From contig JAFRNH010000019.1 of the NCBI GenBank assembly GCA_017430235.1, forward strand, positions 1 through 45,280: a DNA stretch of 45,280 bases, given 5' to 3'. Made by a program: the position numbers and the translations under genes. Shown here piece by piece: positions 30,391-38,264 of this stretch. Numbering within the stretch: the stretch's first letter is position 1; each line of letters starts with the position of its first letter. Under the pieces are notes generated by a model. It ran no database searches, was not told the origin of the DNA, and was given only the letters and a program-made list of their open reading frames with translations. This stretch comes from Paludibacteraceae bacterium (GTDB lineage: Bacteria > Bacteroidota > Bacteroidia > Bacteroidales > Paludibacteraceae).

Positions 30391-31119
30391 TTGCGTTACT
30401 TCATCAAATTCTCTTATAAAGGTACGAATTATCATGGCTGGCAAGAACAGCCAAACGACGTCTCGGTGCAGTCTGAACTGACCCGAACCATGTCGGTGGT
30501 GTTGCGTTGTCCCATCGAATTGGTGGGGGCTGGACGTACAGATGCGGGTGTGCATGCTATGTGTATGTTCGCACATTTTGACGTGGAAGAGAAAATAGAT
30601 GATGCAAATTTGATAGTCAGTAAGTTGAACAATATGTTGCCAAAGGATATCGCTGTTGATTCAATCTACGAGGTAGCACCAGATTGTCATGCAAGGTTTA
30701 GTGCCAAATCGAGAACGTATAAATATTATATCACCACAAAGAAATCAGCTTTTCTTTCAGATTATTCAGCCAAATATACATTTGCCTTGGATATGAAGGC
30801 TATGAATGAAGCGGCTAGTAAGTTGATGAACTACACCGACTTCACCAGTTTCTCAAAGGTGCATACAGATGTGAAGACCAACAATTGCACAATCTATCAT
30901 GCCCAATGGGAACCTACGGAGTATGGTATGGTCTTTACCATAAAAGCCAACCGTTTCTTGCGTAATATGGTGCGTGCCATTGTGGGTACGTTGATTGAAG
31001 TGGGGAAGGGCAAACTAACTGTTGATCAATTTTGCGACATCATTGAAAAGAAAGACCGCTGTGCTGCTGGCATGTCGGTACCTGCACAAGGGTTATTTCT
31101 GGTGGATGTGGAGTATTAA
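30391..31119 (+). CDS. truA: tRNA pseudouridine(38-40) synthase TruA, TTG start
   Basis: A 242-residue enzyme that isomerises uridines in the anticodon arm. The catalytic Asp51 lies in GAGRTDAGVHAM; the family-typical start 'RYFIKFSYKGTNYHGWQEQP' follows the start codon directly. That codon is TTG at 30391, 10 bp after the dapA stop, with no in-frame ATG at a fitting place; the first in-frame Met is far inside. Length agrees with the family. Confidence 0.95.
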   Translation: MRYFIKFSYKGTNYHGWQEQPNDVSVQSELTRTMSVVLRCPIELVGAGRTDAGVHAMCMFAHFDVEEKIDDANLIVSKLNNMLPKDIAVDSIYEVAPDCHARFSAKSRTYKYYITTKKSAFLSDYSAKYTFALDMKAMNEAASKLMNYTDFTSFSKVHTDVKTNNCTIYHAQWEPTEYGMVFTIKANRFLRNMVRAIVGTLIEVGKGKLTVDQFCDIIEKKDRCAAGMSVPAQGLFLVDVEY

Positions 31120-31143
31120 CTATAACCTCACCTAATAAAAAGT

Positions 31144-31671
31144 ATGGATGAAATAAGAATTTACCAATCTCATTTGCGGATGATCCTGATGACCTTAGGA
31201 TGCTTCGCATTCGCTGCTTCGGGTCTCTTTTTCTTATATCGTAGGTATAACATAAGTCATTATGATACGATCATGCTATGGCTCGGTGTTGTGTTTTTTG
31301 GAGTTGGAGGTCTTGTTTTGCTCTATAACACATTTAGAAGGATACTGAGTGCAGAGCCTTTTATGACAATTACAGCGGAACGTGTTACTTATCATGGTAT
31401 AAGATCGTTCGTTGTCAATTTTGCTGATGTGAAATCATTTACGTTGAAAAAAGTGAACCATCAGAAACTTATTGCCATACATTACAAACCCAATGTGGAG
31501 TTGCATAAGATGAATGAGTCAGGTGTCATTAGTCGAATTCTCCGATCTTTCAACAAGCAAGCGATAAATGCTCAGGAAGTGCTATCTACTGTAGGTTCGA
31601 ATATGAAAGCACAAGAACTATGTGACCTGCTGAACGAGAGGTTGGAAGCGTATAATAGAAGCCAACAATAG
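31144..31671 (+). CDS. Small membrane protein, STM3941-like/PH-like
   Basis: A 175-residue protein with two TM helices (about 13-30 'MTLGCFAFAASGLFFLY' and 43-62 'MLWLGVVFFGVGGLVLLYNT') and a C-terminal cytosolic beta-rich domain ('PFMTITAERVTYHG', 'NFADVKSFTLKKVNHQKLIA') of the kind seen in STM3941/bacterial PH-like proteins. The function is unknown. It follows truA by 24 bp and is the last gene of that run; the convergent BspA-like gene ends 62 bp further on. Confidence 0.65.
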   Translation: MDEIRIYQSHLRMILMTLGCFAFAASGLFFLYRRYNISHYDTIMLWLGVVFFGVGGLVLLYNTFRRILSAEPFMTITAERVTYHGIRSFVVNFADVKSFTLKKVNHQKLIAIHYKPNVELHKMNESGVISRILRSFNKQAINAQEVLSTVGSNMKAQELCDLLNERLEAYNRSQQ

Positions 31672-31734
31672 AAATTTTTCGAAAAAAATCCAAAAATCAC
31701 CCAAACTAAATCTCAGTGTTGGTGGAATATGTGA

Positions 31735-33936
31735 CTATTTTATGTAAGACACATGAAGATAATTGTTAAAATCGCCCTCTCCAACAAATTTCACTTTGTC
31801 TTTCGAATTATGAATTACCACATAAGCGTCAAGATCTTCAAAAATGTCCTTATCTATAAGAGTGACGGTTGATGGAATCTCCAACTTTCTCAATAATGGA
31901 CAAAAACTAAATGCTCTTTTCCCAATGTAAGTGACCCCCTCTGGAATTACTATGCTGGTCATATTAGAACAGCCATCAAAAGCATTGGCGCAAATTTCTT
32001 TTACCGTATTGGGAATCACAACATTGGTACATTTCTTTTTATTACCCATCCAACCATAACATTTTGTGCCGTTGTCGTATGTTAACAATCTACTAGGCAG
32101 ACTGTCACAACCTTCAAAAGCATTGTTCCCGATACGATTTATTTCCCATGGTATCTCAATCCTTGCCAATTTATTACATCTTAGGAAAGCATAGCTTCCG
32201 ATAGAATTTACACTCGATGGTATCTCAATATTTTTCAAATTATTACAACCTGAGAAAGCATGATTTCCGATAGTATTTACCCCCTTTGGTATCTCAATCT
32301 TTGTCAACTTATCACAACTTGCAAAAGCTGCCCCGCCGATTTCCTTTACAGTGCTTGGAATCACAACATTGGTACATTCTCTTCTGGCTCCAATCCATCC
32401 ATAACACTTTGTCCCATTGTTATAGATTAACAATCTGGGTGAGATTTCTTGACAATTGGCAAATGCACGGGCACCGATATTAACTATACTTTCCGGAATG
32501 TTTATATTTTTTAAACGATACGAATCTGCGAAAGCACCGTTTCCAATATTAATGACGCTTTGAGGTATCTCTATACTTTCCAAATAGCTGTTTGAAAATG
32601 CATTTTCTCTAATGAGCGTAACAGTCGATGGAATATCGACATGAGTGCACTTCATTTTGTCACCAATCCATCCATAACATTTGGTTCCATTGTCATATAA
32701 CAATAATCTTGGATTCAGAGTATGACAACCATTAAAAGCTCCGACACCGATGTCTTCTATGCTTAATGGAATTTCTAGTAGAGTCAATTTTTGACACCCC
32801 AGAAAAGCTTCATTTCCAATGCTTTTTACACTGGATGGGATTATGACCCTCTCCAATTCTTCACAGTCATAAAAAGCACCCTCCCCAATGCTAACAACTC
32901 CCTCAGGAATCTTTAAATATTTCAATTCTTTACAACTACTAAAAGCATTCTTTCCTATGTGCTTGATACTTGATGGCAAGTCAACACTTTTCAATCCTTC
33001 ACATTTGTCAAACGTACCTTCTTCAATGGTAATGACACCCTCAGGAATCTTTATACTTGCTAATTTATCTTGCCAGATAAATGCCCAACTGTCAATGTTT
33101 TTTACTCCGTCAGGAATGACTATATTAGTATTTTCATCCATTTCCCCAACCCAGCCATAACATTTTGTGCCGTTATGGTAAATTAATAATCTTGGTTTAA
33201 TGGCACAGTGCCCCTCAAAATCGATAAGGGAAAAGGCAAAATGGCCAATACTATCAACACTTTCAGGAATCTTTATGTCTGAAAGTTTGGAACATTGCCA
33301 AAATGCTTCAGGACCAATAATAGAAACCCCTTTCGGAATCTCAATGTTGGTCATGTTTTCACAGTTAGAAAATGCTTTGCGTCCAATCTCTTTTACCCCT
33401 TTCGGAATTACAACATTGGTGCATTCTTTTTTGTTTCCAACCCAACCATAACATTTTGTGCCTTTATTATAAATTAGTAATCCTGGTTTTAAATTGTCAC
33501 AAACAGAAAATGCATTTTCTTCAATATGAGTGACACTCTTTGGAATCTCTATACTTGTCAGTTTTTTACAGCCAGCAAATGCACCTTCCCCGATGTGGAT
33601 GACCCCCTCAGGAATTTCGATTCTTGTTATATCGGAACAATCACAAAAAGTTTGGACGGCGATGCTTGTGACCGTATAAACGTACCCATTGATTCTTACT
33701 TTCGATGGAATAATGATGGTGTCTTTATATATTTTTCTTTTTTCATATGGCGAGAATTTACTTTTCAGTTCAGCGGTAGCGTTTGTCAAAACATCAAATT
33801 GGAAATTAGTTTCCGATGCTTCGACAACATTAACCTTCTCGCTGTTTTGTTTATTGTTCTCTCCTTTGGCAAAGATCGCTATTGGTTGACACAATGCAAA
33901 TGCGACAATTAATGCAACTAATTTTATTTTCATCAT
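31735..33936 (-). CDS. BspA-like leucine-rich repeat (LRR_5) protein
   Basis: A 733-residue exported protein with signal peptide (ending QPIAIFAKG). Almost the whole mature chain consists of Treponema/BspA-type LRR_5 units (pattern 'I.IP.GVTxIGxxAFxxCxxL'). Five copies of a linker around NGTKCYGWxG divide it into modules; their CYGW codons fall near 32055, 32400, 32671, 33156 and 33450. BspA proteins bind host or bacterial surface ligands in oral species; here the partner is unknown. No T9SS sorting domain or lipobox is seen, so anchoring is unclear. Repeats make the gene prone to length change. Confidence 0.86.
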   Translation of the reverse strand: MMKIKLVALIVAFALCQPIAIFAKGENNKQNSEKVNVVEASETNFQFDVLTNATAELKSKFSPYEKRKIYKDTIIIPSKVRINGYVYTVTSIAVQTFCDCSDITRIEIPEGVIHIGEGAFAGCKKLTSIEIPKSVTHIEENAFSVCDNLKPGLLIYNKGTKCYGWVGNKKECTNVVIPKGVKEIGRKAFSNCENMTNIEIPKGVSIIGPEAFWQCSKLSDIKIPESVDSIGHFAFSLIDFEGHCAIKPRLLIYHNGTKCYGWVGEMDENTNIVIPDGVKNIDSWAFIWQDKLASIKIPEGVITIEEGTFDKCEGLKSVDLPSSIKHIGKNAFSSCKELKYLKIPEGVVSIGEGAFYDCEELERVIIPSSVKSIGNEAFLGCQKLTLLEIPLSIEDIGVGAFNGCHTLNPRLLLYDNGTKCYGWIGDKMKCTHVDIPSTVTLIRENAFSNSYLESIEIPQSVINIGNGAFADSYRLKNINIPESIVNIGARAFANCQEISPRLLIYNNGTKCYGWIGARRECTNVVIPSTVKEIGGAAFASCDKLTKIEIPKGVNTIGNHAFSGCNNLKNIEIPSSVNSIGSYAFLRCNKLARIEIPWEINRIGNNAFEGCDSLPSRLLTYDNGTKCYGWMGNKKKCTNVVIPNTVKEICANAFDGCSNMTSIVIPEGVTYIGKRAFSFCPLLRKLEIPSTVTLIDKDIFEDLDAYVVIHNSKDKVKFVGEGDFNNYLHVSYIK

Positions 33937-34059
33937 ATCAAATTTATTTTGTGCTTTATGAAATGTTTTTTGTCCCTAAAAAAAAGTCAGAACTGAAGTG
34001 TAAAATTAATACTTTTTTCAGAGCAGACCATGAAAAATATTGATTTGAAAATAGTAAAT

Positions 34060-34203
34060 TTATTTAAAAAAGCGAGGATAGAAATACATCGTCTCTTTCA
34101 CTGATTTACAATTTTTGAATGCATTTTCTCCAATTTGCATACACCAAGATGAATTTTTTATTTTAAGATCAAGGTTTTTGCAATTCTCAAATTTAAAAAT
34201 TAG
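34060..34203 (-). pseudogene. Relic of a BspA-like LRR gene
   Basis: Read on the minus strand this stretch is open for 47 codons and contains 'MQIGENAFKNCKSVKETMYF', an unmistakable LRR_5 unit, preceded by 'FENCKNLDLKI', then a stop at 34060-34062. It has no usable start for the full fragment. It lies directly after the neighbouring repeat protein gene and in the same frame, separated by three successive stop codons (TGA TAA TGA, 34204-34212). The rest of 33937-34059 shows nothing recognisable. Confidence 0.7.
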
Positions 34204-34209
34204 TCATTA

Positions 34210-35868
34210 TCACAACTTCACTTTCAAACTGACGGTTCCAGACTTAACAATGTAAGTGCCATGTTGAGGCATAACTACACACTGAGCTTCACTCGTCACC
34301 TCCTTCACAAGCCTTCCTCCGAGGTCATAGATTCTGACTGGCATCGTGGCTCCGCTGTATGTGATTTTTCCGTCTGCGCCCCATGCCTTAAATGATGCAT
34401 CTGAAACATATTCTGCAACATCTGTTCCTTCGTCAGTGTATTCCACAGTCCAACCTTCTGGAATACGGTCCTCTCCATATTCTAAAGGTAGTTCCTTAGG
34501 ACAATAGAATGTTCCTGTAGGTGCAACGTCTTCTACCCAAAACCAAGTTGCCATTGATACTTCCCATTCTGTGAAACTGACTTTTATCTTTTGTAGATTT
34601 TCACATTCTTGAAACATACTATAGTAACAATCATAAGTCAATTTTGTCGCTGGTAACTCAGGCGCTTGGGTTAATTTTGTACAAAAAGCAAACATACTAC
34701 CATAACATTCATCTGCCAATTCTGTCGCTGGCAATGCTGGTGCTTGGGTTAGATTTTCACAACTCTCAAACATACTATTATAACAACTATTAGCCAATTC
34801 CATCGCAGGTAATTTTGGTGCCTCCGTCAGTTTTTTACAGACTTCAAACATTCTTTCATAACAATGATCAGCCAATTTTGTTGCTGGTAATTCTGGTGCT
34901 TTAGTCAAATTTGTACCTGAAAACATGGCATTATAACAATTATCAGCCAATTCTGTTGCGGGAAGTTCTGGTGCTTGGAGCAGACCTGTGCCAGAAAACA
35001 TTAATTCATAACAACTAGAAGCCAGTACTGTTGCTGGCAACTCTGGAGCTTTGGTCAGACTCTGACATGTCGAAAACATACACAAATAACACCCAGAAGC
35101 TAATTCTGTTGCTGGCAATTTCGGTGCTTTAGTCAGATTTATACAGAAATTAAACATGCTGTAATAACACCTATTAGCCAATTTTGTTGCGGGAAGTTCT
35201 GGCGCCTGGGTTATATTAAAACAGCTTCTAAACATGTTCTCATAACAATTAGGAGCCAATTCTGTTGCTGGCAATTTCGGTGCCAGAGACAAACTCGAAC
35301 AGTCCATAAACATTGCGGAATAACAATAATTAGCCAATTTAGTTGCTGGTAATTCTGGTGCCATGGTCAGATTTGTACAATGATCAAACATGTGTTCATA
35401 ACAATTTTCGGTTAATTCTGTTGCAGGCAGTTCTGGTGCTTGGGTTAGACTTGGACAATTATAGAAAAGACGTATAAAACAAAAATTAGAAGGAATAGTC
35501 TTGCTTTCTCCGATTCCATCTATTAAACTCATAACACTACCACTAGCTGCAATCTTACCAGTCATCTTAAAATATGTGTATTTATCCTCATATTTGGAAA
35601 ATCCATCAGGGTTATTTCCTCTTAACAATGCCTTGTCACCCTTGTTTGTCAATATAATAGTATTGTTTCCCATAAAATCGCCTTCCAATAGAGTCGTCCA
35701 CGTTTCCCCATCATCGAGTGAATACTCTACATTAGGATTATTTTTCCCCCAATTACTTATACTAAACGAAGAGTTATCTTCTTCAGCAGTGAATGTAAGG
35801 TAGTTGGATGAATAAGCAAGCATTGTAAAGCATGACGTCAGCAGTGCAAAAAAAATTTTTCTTTTCAT
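34210..35868 (-). CDS. Secreted repeat protein with eleven 26-residue units and a T9SS-like C-terminus
   Basis: A 552-residue protein: signal peptide (MKRKIFFALLTSCFTMLAYS), an N-terminal domain of about 120 residues, then eleven tandem units (about 144-427) of the form APELPATxLAxxCYxxMFxx. After a spacer ('GTFYCPKELPLEYG', 'IPEGWTVEYTDEG') there is a T9SS type A-like end (MPVRIYDLGGRLVKEV ... GTYIVKSGTVSLKVKL). Such repeats are known to me from gut Bacteroidales surface proteins related to the BspA group; ligand unknown. It is adjacent to a BspA-like gene and an LRR relic. Confidence 0.82.
   Translation of the reverse strand: MKRKIFFALLTSCFTMLAYSSNYLTFTAEEDNSSFSISNWGKNNPNVEYSLDDGETWTTLLEGDFMGNNTIILTNKGDKALLRGNNPDGFSKYEDKYTYFKMTGKIAASGSVMSLIDGIGESKTIPSNFCFIRLFYNCPSLTQAPELPATELTENCYEHMFDHCTNLTMAPELPATKLANYCYSAMFMDCSSLSLAPKLPATELAPNCYENMFRSCFNITQAPELPATKLANRCYYSMFNFCINLTKAPKLPATELASGCYLCMFSTCQSLTKAPELPATVLASSCYELMFSGTGLLQAPELPATELADNCYNAMFSGTNLTKAPELPATKLADHCYERMFEVCKKLTEAPKLPAMELANSCYNSMFESCENLTQAPALPATELADECYGSMFAFCTKLTQAPELPATKLTYDCYYSMFQECENLQKIKVSFTEWEVSMATWFWVEDVAPTGTFYCPKELPLEYGEDRIPEGWTVEYTDEGTDVAEYVSDASFKAWGADGKITYSGATMPVRIYDLGGRLVKEVTSEAQCVVMPQHGTYIVKSGTVSLKVKL
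34588..35439 (-). repeat. Eleven tandem 75-78-bp coding repeats
   Basis: Nine units are 26 codons and two adjacent ones (the sixth and seventh, ending MFSGTGLLQ and MFSGTNLTK) are 25 codons and lack the second Cys. Every unit keeps a Cys-Tyr pair in CYxxMF. Alternating ATEL/ATKL units suggest duplication of paired units. Confidence 0.85.
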
Positions 35869-35974
35869 TTTTGTTTCTTAATTAGTACAGTGAGGTTCTA
35901 TAAATTCATGTTTCAGTATTCGTAAGAACCAGTTAAGACGAATACAGAACGGTTGCTCGTTATAAATAACTCTC

Positions 35975-36008
35975 CAAAGTTATTCTTTTTGTTTTTCAAT
36001 TTCACAAA
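35975..36008 (-). promoter_or_regulatory. Weak candidate promoter for the repeat protein
   Basis: Minus strand: TTTG (36005-36008), 22-bp spacer, TAACTTTG (35975-35982). The spacing is slightly long; the leader would be about 100 nt. Confidence 0.35.
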
Positions 36009-36020
36009 ATCACCCATAAA

Positions 36021-36052
36021 TTTGTTAGGAAGGGAAGATAGATATACCTTTG
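36021..36052 (+). promoter_or_regulatory. Promoter of the alkyltransferase gene
   Basis: TTTG (36021-36024), 20-bp spacer, TACCTTTG (36045-36052), an exact consensus match. The predicted start at about 36060 leaves a 16-nt leader, which supports the ATG at 36076. Confidence 0.72.
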
Positions 36053-36075
36053 ACGAAAAAGGAATGTGAATTAGA

Positions 36076-36651
36076 ATGACTTCACGAACAGATTTTCTAA
36101 TGTGGAATTCATCAAGAAATACTCCAGACATACATACCTATAGGAACACCCTCTATATCACTCCATCCAACTTCGACAACCTCCTTCTTGTCTCCGATGG
36201 CGACCTTCTCACGGGTCTTCATTTTATCGGTTTGCAGAAGACGGAGGAACTTATGCGGGTGGGTGAGAAGTCTGATTTGCCTATCTTTCGGGAGACGCAG
36301 CGTTGGCTCGATAGCTACTTCTCGGGTCGTCAGCCCGATTTTACACCACATTACAAACTGGAGAATGTGACACCTTTTCGTCAGGAAGTGTCAGACATCA
36401 TGTGCACCATTCCTTTTGGACAAACGATGACCTACGGCGAGATAGCCATGCAGATAGCGCAAAGACACGGATTGAAGAGAATGTCGGCGCAAGCGGTGGG
36501 TGGTGCAGTGGGGTGGAACCCTATCTGCTTAATTATCCCTTGTCATCGTGTGATGGGTGCCAGAGGCCAACTTACAGGTTATGGTGGAGGAATCAATAAC
36601 AAGATAGCTTTGCTTGAATTGGAGGGGGTAAATATGGGAAATATGCGATAA
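36076..36651 (+). CDS. ogt: Methylated-DNA-[protein]-cysteine S-methyltransferase
   Basis: A 191-residue suicide DNA repair protein that removes alkyl groups from O6-guanine. The acceptor Cys156 lies in IIPCHRVMG, preceded by the DNA-binding helix region (TYGEIAMQIAQ ... MSAQAVGGAVGWNPI) and followed by LTGYGGGINNKIALLELEG. The N-terminal domain is short and divergent. The start at 36076 fits the promoter; ATG 36100 (MWNSS) is an alternative. Confidence 0.93.
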   Translation: MTSRTDFLMWNSSRNTPDIHTYRNTLYITPSNFDNLLLVSDGDLLTGLHFIGLQKTEELMRVGEKSDLPIFRETQRWLDSYFSGRQPDFTPHYKLENVTPFRQEVSDIMCTIPFGQTMTYGEIAMQIAQRHGLKRMSAQAVGGAVGWNPICLIIPCHRVMGARGQLTGYGGGINNKIALLELEGVNMGNMR

Positions 36652-36667
36652 TACATTGCGGGTAAAC

Positions 36668-36693
36668 GGACGCCGCACGCGACGTCCCTACGG
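36668..36693. repeat. Palindromic element 2 (CGTA-type)
   Basis: An imperfect inverted repeat (GGACG at 36668-36672 with CGTCC at 36683-36687, inner pairs with one mismatch). Read on the minus strand it starts CCGTAGGGACG, matching 10 of 11 bases of element 3 (CCGTAGAGACG). The TAG in it is the stop codon of the gene at 36688. Confidence 0.55.
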
Positions 36694-37266
36694 CTGTTGC
36701 ACCACCGTAGCAATCTTCTTATCGCAAATCCAACTGATTCCTCCACAGACGATAGCGATGATTAAAAAAGATATGTATAAAACTGGGACGCCTTTTATCA
36801 GAGAAATTAATAGCGGAAACATCTTCCAGATAATAACAGGAATGGTTATTTTACCAGAACCTGTGTATGTTTTTCTTAATATCAGTCCGAAGCCTATTAA
36901 ATACAAAGGTATGGGGAAGTAAAGGAGAAATGAATCATTTTTGAAAAAAATATACGTGAAAAAGAGCATTGCAATCAATAATACAGCTGACATACACTTG
37001 TCTGATATGGAAAAATCCTTGTTGTGACTTTTCTGCGCAACTCTATGGATAACGTAAAACCCAAGCAGATCCAACACAACAAACATAGCAAGCGGAATTA
37101 GCCATGAAAATATATGAAAGCCACACTTAGGTCCGTCTCCGTTGTAGTATAGGTCCAGTCTGCTCATCAGGAAGAACCCGATGATGGCGGTGACCAACAG
37201 ACACACTATCGTATGTGTCAATCTTATGCTTGTTATTGTATGTGAGTCTTTGTTTTTTGAATCCAT
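36688..37266 (-). CDS. Hypothetical polytopic membrane protein
   Basis: A 192-residue protein with about six TM helices ('TIVCLLVTAIIGFFLMS', 'FSWLIPLAMFVVLDLLGFYV', 'AVLLIAMLFFTYIFF', 'YFPIPLYLIGFGLIL', 'IIWKMFPLLISLI', 'LYISFLIIAIVCGGISWI'). I do not recognise a family. The last codons and the stop lie in palindromic element 2, so the C-terminal tail may have been altered by that element. It follows the OmpA-domain gene by 37 bp on the same strand and is probably co-transcribed. Confidence 0.62.
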   Translation of the reverse strand: MDSKNKDSHTITSIRLTHTIVCLLVTAIIGFFLMSRLDLYYNGDGPKCGFHIFSWLIPLAMFVVLDLLGFYVIHRVAQKSHNKDFSISDKCMSAVLLIAMLFFTYIFFKNDSFLLYFPIPLYLIGFGLILRKTYTGSGKITIPVIIWKMFPLLISLIKGVPVLYISFLIIAIVCGGISWICDKKIATVVQQP

Positions 37267-37303
37267 GTTTATGTTTTGATGGAATTGTGTAGGATAAAAC
37301 TAA

Positions 37304-37972
37304 TTATTTAGCCCCCGTTTCCTTTTTTATCTCTTCGACTCTTTGGGGAGAATAGCGTTCCAATGTTACGCGTCTGTTTTGTTCATGTTCGGGTTCTGTT
37401 TCTGCATTGGGGATTCTAGGGCCTTTTTCTCCACAGCCAATTGCTTGAATTCTATTTGGATCTACACCGCGTTCGATGAGTATTTGACGTGTATATTTTG
37501 CTCTGCTTTCTGATAATTTTTGATTATAGGCATCGCTGCCCCGACTATCTGTGTGTCCCACCACAAGAAATGTGTCATTGGGATATTTGGAGATGAACTC
37601 TGCCATTTCATCAAATTGTCTCCATTGCGCAGGTGGGACATCACCATTGAAGTCGAAACCATAATAATCCCACTCGAGTTTTGTCGAAGTAGAATCGGCA
37701 TTCATGCTTTTTTCTTGTGCGACAGCCTCTTGAAAGGAGGTGAGGGCAGATAATCCTGCTGCTACACCCATTACTTTCAGAATGTTTCCTTTTTTCTTCT
37801 TTATCGTTAGTTGTTCCTCAATGTATTGACGTTCACGTTCGCAAGTAGGGCAAGTGCCCATACATTCGCCTGAATGGGTACATTCACAGGGAACATACTG
37901 AATATTGTTCAGATCAGCAATCTGTTTCCTAATAGCCTTAAGCGCTTCACATTTTCTCTTTCCGTTCGTCAT
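37304..37972 (-). CDS. OmpA-domain protein with Cys-rich N-terminal domain
   Basis: A 222-residue protein. Residues 1-55 hold six Cys (8, 29, 31, 37, 41, 44) in the pattern CECTHSGECMGTCPTCE, which looks like a metal-binding cluster. Residues about 62-86 are a single hydrophobic/signal-like segment (GNILKVMGVAAGLSALTSF). Residues about 100-215 are an OmpA-type peptidoglycan-binding domain ('FLVVGHTDSRGSDAYNQKLS', 'RAKYTRQILIERGVDPNRI', 'NRRVTLE'). I recall the Cys-rich start on various Bacteroidales membrane proteins, function unknown. The likely topology is Cys domain inside, OmpA domain in the periplasm (inference). Confidence 0.8.
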   Translation of the reverse strand: MTNGKRKCEALKAIRKQIADLNNIQYVPCECTHSGECMGTCPTCERERQYIEEQLTIKKKKGNILKVMGVAAGLSALTSFQEAVAQEKSMNADSTSTKLEWDYYGFDFNGDVPPAQWRQFDEMAEFISKYPNDTFLVVGHTDSRGSDAYNQKLSESRAKYTRQILIERGVDPNRIQAIGCGEKGPRIPNAETEPEHEQNRRVTLERYSPQRVEEIKKETGAK

Positions 37973-38003
37973 GGTTTATTGGATAAAGGTGTTATCTGTC
38001 GGA

Positions 38004-38034
38004 CAAAAATATGAAAATACATTGTTTATACAAA
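38004..38034 (-). promoter_or_regulatory. Promoter of the OmpA-domain gene
   Basis: Minus strand: TTTG (38031-38034), 19-bp spacer, TATTTTTG (38004-38011), exact consensus. The predicted leader is about 25 nt. Confidence 0.7.
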
Positions 38035-38035
38035 A

Positions 38036-38085
38036 TTTCACCCACGGCGGTGCCATGGGCTATATCTGGATGAGTCTTTCTGCCC
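38036..38085 (+). repeat. Dispersed repeat, copy A
   Basis: About 50 bp with the core GGCGGTGCCAT and CTATATC-GGATGAG, roughly 80% identical to copy B at 39552-39600 in the same orientation. It lies in the 292-bp spacer before the acyltransferase gene, next to the -33 box of the divergent OmpA-domain gene. Confidence 0.7.
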
Positions 38086-38155
38086 CGAGGATGATGATTT
38101 CTGTGCTTTGTATGCTCAAATACCGACGAATTCTGACAGTTTCAAAAAAAACAAT

Positions 38156-38163
38156 TATATTTG
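38156..38163 (+). promoter_or_regulatory. Candidate -7 element of the acyltransferase gene
   Basis: TATATTTG matches TAnnTTTG; there is only a weak TCTG at the expected -33 position. The leader would be about 95 nt. Confidence 0.4.
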
Positions 38164-38264
38164 CATCGATTTGCACCAATGTGATTTTCAACGGTATGTA
38201 TTTTATCACAAACATCGAAGCAAGGTTGTTATAAACGAAATATTATAAGCCATATCTTTTCTTT

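Noticed and set aside
34588-35439. CRISPR or satellite DNA
   Set aside because: The units are in frame, coding and contiguous with no spacers.
35913-36131. Minus-strand frame of 72 codons
   Set aside because: It covers the exact-consensus promoter and start of the alkyltransferase gene and has no family features.
37905-38234. Plus-strand frame of 109 codons containing the dispersed repeat
   Set aside because: It overlaps the start of the OmpA-domain gene and its promoter; the repeat recurs at 39552 without a matching long frame.
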